From Carya illinoinensis (lineage: Eukaryota; Streptophyta; Magnoliopsida; Fagales; Juglandaceae): a DNA stretch of 64,000 nt. Shown here one piece after another: positions 55,998 to 64,000 of this stretch. A program made the translations under genes and the position numbers. Where the stretch lies: positions 23,691,001 through 23,755,000 of the forward strand of contig NC_056760.1 of the NCBI RefSeq assembly GCF_018687715.1, written 5' to 3'. Each line of letters begins with the position of its first letter. Position 1 is the first letter of the stretch. A model generated the notes under the pieces. That model was not told the origin of the DNA and made no database searches. It was given only the letters and a program-made list of their open reading frames with translations.

Positions 55998-56366
55998 GGT
56001 TTTTTTTTTTTTTTTTTGAAATGAGAATTGACTTTCATTCATTCAACTTAGAAGGCAATACAACATTAGTCAAATACGGACCACAGATACATATTCTGCT
56101 AGTCAAAAAGGATTCTACAACATTGAAATAATACAACTCGGAATTTCTTCCAGTTCAATAAGTTCCCCTTCAATGTTAAGGGCATTTCGTGCTAAAACAT
56201 GTGCCACCTAATTCGTCGATCTTTGAGAGAAAGCCACAGACCAGGTATTAAAACAGTTTAGAATTCCCTGTATATCAGCAATTATCATACCGGCTTGTCC
56301 CCAGTGTTCTCCTACTCCGTTGATGGCATTAACCACGTTTAGAGCATCCCCCTCAAGGATAATATT

Positions 56367-59300
56367 TCACAAGCCAATGTTAGATCTCATCAATACTGCA
56401 TGGAGAGCCGCGCATGCCTTAGCTAGGTGAGGGTCTGGATTAAGAAACTTGTTCTTTCTCATTGTGCCTAATACTTGCCCATCACTGTCCCTTATAATTA
56501 TTCCAATACCCACTCTTTGGTTCTTGTGATCAACTGCTGCGTCCCAGTTGATTTTGTAGTAACCGTATGGAGGCGTTTTCTGGACCTGTAGTGGCTCTGC
56601 TCTTTCTTCCTGCATGGTTGGAATTATTTGCGTGGGATGTTGCAGCAGCTTTAGGTCTTGGAGTTTCTGGTTGACTTGCTTCATTATTGACAAAGGGCTG
56701 GTAAATTCATTCTGAAAAATCACTTCATTCCTTCGCTTCCACAGTTTCCAGGTCACCACTGCCATTTCTATCAGAATTTCCTCTTTTGCCGTGTCTAGGA
56801 GTGAGAACAACAGTTCTTTGAAGGTTTGGTTACTAATGTAGCTTTTTTGCAGCTTCCTTGAGCACATTCCCCATACATCCCATGCTGTTTTGCACTCCCA
56901 CAAAGCATGTTCAATGCTTTCCACTTGTTGAGAACATATAGGGCAACTGGAGTCTTCTACTACTTTCTTTTTGAAAAGATTCTGCTTTGTAGGTAGAAAG
57001 TTGTTTGACGCCTTCCACAGAAAAAGTTTCTCTGCATTTAGCACTTTTAATTCCCATAACTTACCCCATTTTTCTGCTGTTTTCCCGCAACTGGTCTGAC
57101 CTTTGTTTTCCTGTTGCATTTCATTCATCAAGTGGTATGCACTTCTTACTGAGAAGATCCCATTTGTTGTGCATCTCCATATGATTTTGTCCTTGCTGTT
57201 GCATACACTCAGGGGAATTCTCTGGATTATTTTCACTTCCTCCTCTGTGAATATTTCTTTGATCAGGTGTAGGTTCCAAGTTTTGGTATCTTGCTCAATA
57301 ATTTCTGCCACCTTTGCCTGGCCCTCAAGTGTGTTGATTCTACTCTGAATTTTGAAGGATGTTGGTGATGGTAACCACCTGTCATGCCAAAGTTTAGTGG
57401 AGCATCCATTTTTGATCCACTATATGAGTCCCTCTTCAAGAAGGGGTTTTGCAGCCATGATACTCCTCCAAATGAGTGAGGGGTTGTTTCCTAGTTTAGC
57501 TTTGAGCATAGCACCATCCGGGAAGTATTTCGAAGAGAGTACTTGAGCTACCAACGATGTAGGGTTTTGAAGCAATCTCCACCCTTGTTTTGTTAGCATA
57601 GCTAAGTTGAAATTCTCAAAGTTCCAAAAGCCGAGTCCACCACCTGATTTTGCCAGCCCCACCTTTTCCCCACGAACACCAATGAATCTTTTTCCTTGTG
57701 TTATTCTGTCCCCACCAGAAATGCTGCGTTATCTTGTTGAGTTCCATCAAAATATTGTTTGGGATCTTGAAGACTCCCATACAATAGGAAAGAATGGCTT
57801 GGATTACCGCCTTTATCAGAATTTCCTTCCCAGCCTGGGAGAGGAACTTAAATTTTAAGTTGCTGACTCTATTTCTGACTCTGTCCAGGATACTCTTGAA
57901 GCCTTTTGAACGTGATCTTCCCACTAGTGCTGGTAAGCCTAGGTACTTTTCATAGGGCTGAGTTGCTTGGATGCCAGCGATTTGAACTATGATTTCCTTG
58001 ACCTCTTGGTTTGTATTTTTGCTAAAATATATCGAGGTCTTTTCCTTATTTAATCTTTGGCCTGAGGCTAGTTCGTAGACTTCTAAGACATGGATTAGTC
58101 TGCTCCATTCGAGTGGGTTCGCTTTGCAGAAAAGGAGGCTATCATCCGCGAAGAATAGGTGGTTTATATGGAGCTGGTTACGGCCTAAAGGGATACCACT
58201 GATGGCACCTGAGGCTTCGGCCGAGTAGAGTAGGAAGCTAGGTGCTTCAGCACACATTATGAATAGGTAGGGTGAAAGGGGATCACCCTGCCTTATGCCC
58301 CGACTTGGAAAGAAGACCTATTGGGGAAGGCCATTGATGATTAATGCATATGAAACCGAGGAGATGTATTTCATTACCACCTCGATCCATTTTTGGGCAA
58401 ACGCCATTTTCCTCATTACTGCCTCCAAGAAGACCCACTCTATCCTGTCGTATGCTTTACTCATGTCCAGTTTTAGTGCCATGTAGCCCTCTTTGCCTTT
58501 CAATCTACCTTGCATGGAATGGAGTGCCTCAAAAGCTACTATTATGTTATCTGTGATCAGCCTTCCTGGTACGAAAGCGCTTTGTGCTTGGGAGATAGCT
58601 GAAGGCAGAAATTTCTTTAATCTGTTTGCTAGGACTTTCGCAAGTATTTTGTAGATCACGTTGCAAAGGCTGATCGGTCTGTACTCTTTGACTTTTGTTG
58701 GATTTTTGGTGTTTGGGATAAGGGCTATATGAGTGGCATTAAAATCACTTGGCCAGCAACTAGACTGGAATGCATTCTGTACTGCAACACATACTTAAGA
58801 ACTAACCACCTCCCAATGGTTTTGATAGAAGATGACAGGGAAACCATCTGGTCCTGGAGATACTAAGCCTTTCATGCTGAAAACAGCCTTTTCAATTTTT
58901 GCTCTATCGATACTTCTTGTAAGGGAATCATTCATTAAATCTGTGATGGGAGATTTAAGGTGTCGGGTGCATGCCTCAATGTTCTCAGGTTTTGAAGAGG
59001 TAAATAGGTTCTGGAAATAACCTTGGAAGACTTGGCTCACTTCTTCTGGTGTGCTTGTTGGACTTCCATTTTCATCCATAATTTTCTGAATTGTGTTGAC
59101 TTTTTTCCTTTGGTTCGCACATTTATGGAAAAAGCTTGTGTTCCTGCTGCTCTCTTTAAGCCATTGTTGCTTAGCCCTTTGTTTCCATTTCAAGTCTTCC
59201 TCTTCAAGTAGGCTGTCTATGTCTTTTTTCAGGTTGTTTATGATCACATTATCTTCTCCCACGTTGGACTCTTGGATGGCCTTAAGCTGGTTGAGTTTAG

Positions 59301-60215
59301 AATCTATAAGCCTCTTATGGTTCTTGCAAGTGGTTCTACTCCAAACCATCAGGTTCTGCTTGCATCTGTTTAGGCCCTCTGTCACCTCTTGAACACTTGG
59401 TTGGTGATTTAGATTCATGGTCCAAACTCTAGAAATGATTTTAGCACAATCTTCTCTGCACCCCCAGCTGGCTTCATATTTGAAGGGTCTTCTTTGTACT
59501 CTAGTCTCTTCATCTTTCCCAACTAACATCAGAATAGGGCAATGGTCAGAACTTTGGGCTGCTAGTGGGATCACATATAAGTCTGTGTACATTCTGAACC
59601 AGCTTTGATTACCGAAGGCTCTATCCAATTTTTCTTTTGTGAAACTATTTCTCTCCCTTTTGTTGCTCCACGTAAACCCCTCCCCTTGAAAGTGTATCTC
59701 GTTGAGGTCACACTCCTCGATAGCTTATCTGAAGTTCTCCATCTGCCAATAAGGTCTCACTACTGCTCCTAATTTTTCACTCTGATCCATGATTTTGTTA
59801 AAGTCACCGAGGCATAGCCATGCATTAGTATTCTGTGGTTTCAGAGCTCTAAGTAGTTCCGAACTGCCCCTCCTCTTAGAAGGTTTAGGACTACCATAAA
59901 ACCCCGTGAGGGCGACCCTATTTTCTGTTTCTGGTAGTTTGACAAATAAGGATATGTGCCATCTGGTATAGGTTTCCAACTCAACTTCCAGTCCATCTTT
60001 CCAAAGGAAAGCTAGGCCACCACTTAAACCCCTGCTGTCTACTACATAACTTTGATGAAAGCCAATCTGGTTCTAATTTTTTCCACTTTGTTTCTTCTAC
60101 ACTTTGTTTCCATGAGGAAAACAAAGTTTGGGACCTTTGTCTTCACCAAGTGGTGAAGTTCCCAAACTGTTCGGGGGTTCCCAAACCCCCGACAGTTCCA
60201 GCTGAGGCAATTCAT
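56367..60215 (-). pseudogene. LINE-B ORF2: endonuclease, RT, RNase H
   Basis: Starts MNCLSWNCRGFGNPRTV at 60215, the standard AP-endonuclease opening; GDFNKIMD and SDHCPILML follow. RT: YRPISLCNVIYKILAKVLANR, LDMSKAYDRIEW, GIRQGDPLSPYLF and catalytic FADDSLLF (about 58150-58130). Then zf-RVT (CPICSQQVESIEHALWEC) and RNase H (INWDAAVDHKNQRVGIGIIIR). Stops after FIKVM (about 60045), ENFR (59725), VVSS (58795), GLPQ (58318) and EEGLI (57420), and a frameshift near 57650. It ends at 56367, within the RNase H domain. Order and size match plant L1 ORF2. Confidence 0.9.
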
Positions 60216-61689
60216 GGTTGTAGGTGGGGCTGTCTTGCAGCCACCACCTCTGATTTTGAAAGGCAGTCCGTGTGGTCAGCCTCATGTTGCTTAAGTTTTT
60301 TTGATCCAACAGTGTTTGAAATGTCGCCCAGGATCTGACTAGAATTTCTTTTCTTAGTTTTTTCCTTACTGCCGATTAGCTCTTTGAGAATAGGGGGGGT
60401 TGGTTCATGGGCTTTCCTCTTCCAGCTTGACTTCCTGGTTCTGATGGCTGCCTCACCAGTATGGTGCTGTCCAGTTGGTTCTTTTTTAACGCAGTGTGTG
60501 GTTTTTGGTGGGTGAGTGTGTTGGTCCACTTTGGTAGCAGAGATTACAAAGAAATCATCCTAGTCCATATCAGCTACAGCCGTGTTTTCAATTAGGGGTA
60601 TTTTTGGGGTTTGACTAAATGGATGAGCTGAGGTATGCAGGGATACTTTTGTCATAAGGTGGGGGTTGACAATAAGAGCATTATTTAACAACTCACCTGT
60701 CATGTGGCTGACTGCCATGCTTCTACTTGGGCTGCTTTCCTGACAATTCTTGCGGGTTGCAGGTATTGCTTGCTTTGGGACTTGCTTTTTGGGATCCCCT
60801 CGATCTGGTGCCATACTTTCCTCCTTACTCTGTACTGTTTGACTTCCCATGGATACTGTGCTGTTTCCTCTCACCCCACTACCTTCCTCCACCGTGGTTG
60901 GTGGTTGTTGTTTTGAGCTCGATGCTTCATTTTCTGGTTTCCCCCCGTATTGCTTTGAGGAGGCGTTGGATAATCTGAGTGGAGTTGCTCTTAGCCAAGG
61001 TCCGTAGTGTGCATTTTCAGCTTGTTGATGGTTGCTGAATCTCATGTTTTGGCAGCTCCTTCCTTGGTGTTTTATTGTTCCACATCTAAAGCAGAAATTT
61101 TGCAATCTCTCATATTGGAAAGCGATCCAGATCTTCTTATCCCCCACTAGTAGCCATCTTCCTCTAACTAGTGGTCTTGTTATGTCTACCACCACTCGGA
61201 CTTTGAGGCATTGACCCCACCCTTGTCCTTCTTTGTCTACTTCGACTTTGATTACCTTCCCAATAGAAGTTGCTATTTGGTTACCGTATTCTACTGTCAT
61301 ACCAGCAAAGGGAACATTGTGTAGTTGCACCCAAAAGGGTTCTTGGGAGAACCTGATTGCATTTGGAGGGAGGCTGTTGTCTATCAAAGGTCCATGGCCA
61401 TGCCTTGTAATACTCTGGTTTTATCAGTGGCCTGTTTAAATTCTATAATAAAGGTGTGGTCACCAACTTCCGTAAACGTTATTCCCCTCTCAGTTTTCCA
61501 CACTTGAGGCATTGTTGACCGAAATGCTTCCTTGTTGAAATTTCTCTCGCATATAACCATAGCCAGCAAGCAGTTAATACCTCTTTGAGCCGCTGCCAGG
61601 ACATCTTGTTCTTCTAGCTTCACCATAGCTTCCTCGTTATCTGTTAGTTTTAGGCCTTCCCATAATTTTGATAAATCTTCTTCTGCCAT
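60212..61689 (-). pseudogene. LINE-B ORF1, DUF4283/CCHC protein
   Basis: The likely start is the ATG at 61689 (MAEEDLSKLWEGLKL); the frame is open upstream to 61788. The DUF4283 region (AMVICERNFNKEAFRSTMPQ, then EPFWVQLHNVPF) is split by a frameshift near 61390. A CFRCGTIKHQGRSC knuckle follows at about 61060-61100, then a long Ser/Gln/Pro-rich tail with one nonsense codon at 60562-60560, after which the same frame continues to TGA at 60214-60212. That stop overlaps the ORF2 ATG by ATGA. Expected role: RNA binding in the LINE particle. Confidence 0.85.
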
Positions 61690-61984
61690 GGGGTATTCTG
61701 TCGAATAGCTAGGGGGCTCTTTGCTCACACCTGTGTTATGGCGTAACTCACTCGAAGACCTTAAGCTGTGTCTTTGTCTTTCGTTCAAAAACTACTGAAT
61801 ATCTGATCCTCGTACACCAGCATTAATACTGTAACATATATGAAAACCTTAAACAAGATAGACAATGACTTTACTCTCAGCTCGTAGCTGGGAGACATAT
61901 TCTTTGTATCAGAGATACAAGGAAACCAAACCTCACACTTTCGCTCCCTGGGGAAGAAAGAGAAGGACCCAACAATCTAGCTTT

Positions 61985-64000
61985 TTAGATATTAGTTCTT
62001 TTGAATTAGGGTATGTACATGAAGTTGTATGATATGAAGCTTGGTGTGGTTCTTGAAGTTGTATGACTGCCTCTGTATGCTCTGTATTTTGCTTTCTTTT
62101 GTGTTTCAACTTGGTTTGTACATAAAACTTGGTGTCTCTATTTCCATTGTATTGTTTTGCATATGAGCTTTTGTAACTGAGAATGGTTTCAATTTGGTCT
62201 TGATCCATAGAGAACTGAGAATGGTGGAATTTCAATAATTGAAATAAGAAATATTGGAAATCTCAAGATCCGGCTTTGTTTCAGATGAGTGGGAACTAGT
62301 TAGAGAACTTAATCTATTTATAAAATACCAACGAAATTGTTAGTTATAATAAAAAATACGAGTAGTTGGATAAAAGAAAGCGGTTGGTAAGTTAAGAGAT
62401 TTATATGAGATTTTAGATAAGTGTAATCACCCAATTTACCGTTAGATTAGGAAAAACATGGCCATTGAAAATAACAGTTTAATTAGAATGAACTAAACAA
62501 TCATTATGTTATAAATTATAAAAAGAAAAATCATAAAAGTGCACGTTATAAATTATGAAAGCACTTAACATGATAAAATATATTTAATTTATTTAAAAAT
62601 TAACATATGACTAGTAGAATTGCAAAATATAACAAAAATAAATTAGTTAAAAAATAATGAAAATATCTTTAATTAATAATAATTTATTATTATATAGAAT
62701 TTAGATGGATATATAATCCTATGTGATTGGGTTTTGAGTGGAAGAGACAGAAGGCTGAATGTGTGATATTAGACAAACTTAGGCTAATAGAATGGGCACG
62801 CTGATGTTAATGCTATAAGAGCAAGGTATTTTAAACCCGGGTGAGTGGAGCTGGAGCTACCTACCAACACCCACTTCTAATCTTTTAACCAATTAATTAA
62901 ATCTTTCCCGCTCGTCCGTTTGGGCCAGGCGTCCAAACCCGTGCGATATCGTTGATGTGACATACATGATTTGCAGATAAGATTCAATTTTTAAATTTCT
63001 TTTTGTTTTTTGTTTTTTGTTGGCTAATACATGCCTACTTATGCGAATCATGTTACATATCGTGTGGTGTCGCGAGTAGCATATTACTCTCTTAGCTAAT
63101 TTAAAGAATCTGCAATGTTATTCAATGGGGGCATGAATATATGCTAAATATTCCTGCATGTTCACCATGTTGGCCATTTCGTTTGCGAAATAAGCTGACA
63201 GTGTCAACTTTTGTCATTGGATTTCAAACATCACATATCTTAATATATATATATATATATATATCATATTCAATGAAGAACTGATAATATATGATCAACA
63301 ACTTTGATTCCAATGAAAAAAAATAAAAAAACAACTTTGATTCTACAATGATGGTGTGGCCTCATGAACATTCCCATATGAAAGTCACTTCGATAAATAT
63401 TGATTTTTCCCGTGAGGAAATTTGGTCCAAATATATAGGGTTTATGTGAGAAAAAAAAAATAATTTACCAATTTTATTCGTGAGAGGTTGGTAACATATA
63501 ATTCAAGAACAATAACATTTTGATATATAAGAAAAAACCATGTTAAGAACTGTCTAGTATTTTATTTATTTTTAAATGCAAGTTGATCTGTACGTAGGGC
63601 AATGAGAGTTTTTTGAACAAATATCAAATTCAGCAGTAAATAAACAAAATTTAAGGGAATACTAGAAGCTAATAAAATATGGTAGTTAAGCTTTGGAGCC
63701 GATCGTCACTAATGATGAAATGAGGCAGTTCTCTGATCCTTATCCTCCAATATTAATGTTTTCTTCCTCATCACGTTACTTATATATATATATATATATA
63801 TATATTTGGTCGAGTACTTCATAATCTTTAATTGGGTCGTTTTGAATCTGGTTTGACTACTCTTTTAATTTAGCCAAGTTGAAATTACCATCAAATAAAA
63901 GAGAAAACCTAACATGCTTCTTGACCAAGATTGAAGCACAACGACTTAGTTAAAGGTTCATTTAGTATATAATTAAATATTGTACTGATCATATGCCGCC
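61985..64000. other. AT-rich spacer, no gene recognised
   Basis: Only short frames without motifs. A 100-codon minus-strand frame at 61933-62235 starts outside LINE-B and is compositionally unremarkable. AT microsatellites lie at about 63243-63264 and 63781-63806. A slightly GC-richer stretch at 62860-62960 (CCCGCTCGTCCGTTTGGGCC) has no assignable function. Confidence 0.5.

Larger units (their letters stand above)
55998..61984 (-). mobile_element. LINE-B (L1-type), near full length, poly(A) tail
   Basis: On the minus strand it runs from a 5' end near 61984 to a poly(A) tail at about 56018-56000. TTAGATTTTAGTT (55985-55997) and TTAGATATTAGTT (61985-61997) differ at one base of 13 and are the probable target duplication. 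It contains ORF1 (DUF4283, CCHC) and ORF2 (endonuclease, RT, zf-RVT, RNase H), a leader of about 300 bp and a 3' UTR of about 350 bp. Around six to eight nonsense or frameshift lesions are visible over 5.5 kb. Its protein sequence differs clearly from LINE-A. Confidence 0.88.

Noticed and set aside
61933..62235. 100-codon minus-strand frame next to LINE-B
   Set aside because: It straddles the inferred LINE 5' boundary and has no known motif.

Overview
The window reads as plant nuclear DNA from a woody eudicot. It has an intron-containing G-type lectin receptor kinase gene, Ty1/copia and Ty3/gypsy elements with tRNA-Met-type primer sites, hAT and CACTA transposons, two LINEs, AT-rich spacers and long (GA)n/(CT)n/(AT)n microsatellites. 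Some small inverted-repeat relics resemble repeats common in Fagales (walnut, hickory, oak relatives), but that placement is an inference at low confidence. Only one host gene with intact coding capacity is visible. Almost everything else is transposable-element DNA, much of it nested.

Region by region. 1-3100: a Ty3/gypsy integrase fragment split by a 2049-bp solo LTR with a 5-bp target duplication. 3536-15968: a 12.4-kb hAT element (8-bp target duplication, terminal inverted repeats) with a degenerate BED-finger/DUF659 transposase on the minus strand. It carries a gag-only LTR retrotransposon (LTRs 6312-8540 and 12393-14625) joined by an unusual junction and a 140-bp duplication of hAT sequence. 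16485-20330: LTR-type non-coding sequence. 20335-26194: remnants of two Ty1/copia elements. About 26961-39600: a third copia element interrupted twice, by a 6.0-kb LINE (27031-33064, ending in (GA)n) and by a 5.1-kb CACTA element (33757-38894).

39852-47072 (minus) is a seven-exon S-domain receptor kinase whose exon phases and kinase motifs are all consistent with function. Intron 1 is 4.05 kb and holds transposon relics. 47073-55997 is gene-free: three copies of a local duplication flank a 13-copy array of a 249-bp monomer, which shows a three-monomer higher-order pattern. 55998-61984 (minus) is a second, nearly full-length LINE with a poly(A) tail. 61985-64000 is AT-rich spacer.

The most notable structures are the higher-order satellite array, the abnormal LTR-element/hAT junction, the divergent two-gene CACTA element with three clusters of a palindromic motif, and the ATGA stop/start overlap between ORF1 and ORF2 in both LINEs. 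No CRISPR array, tRNA or rRNA gene was seen. I could run no homology search; family names rest on motifs read by eye.
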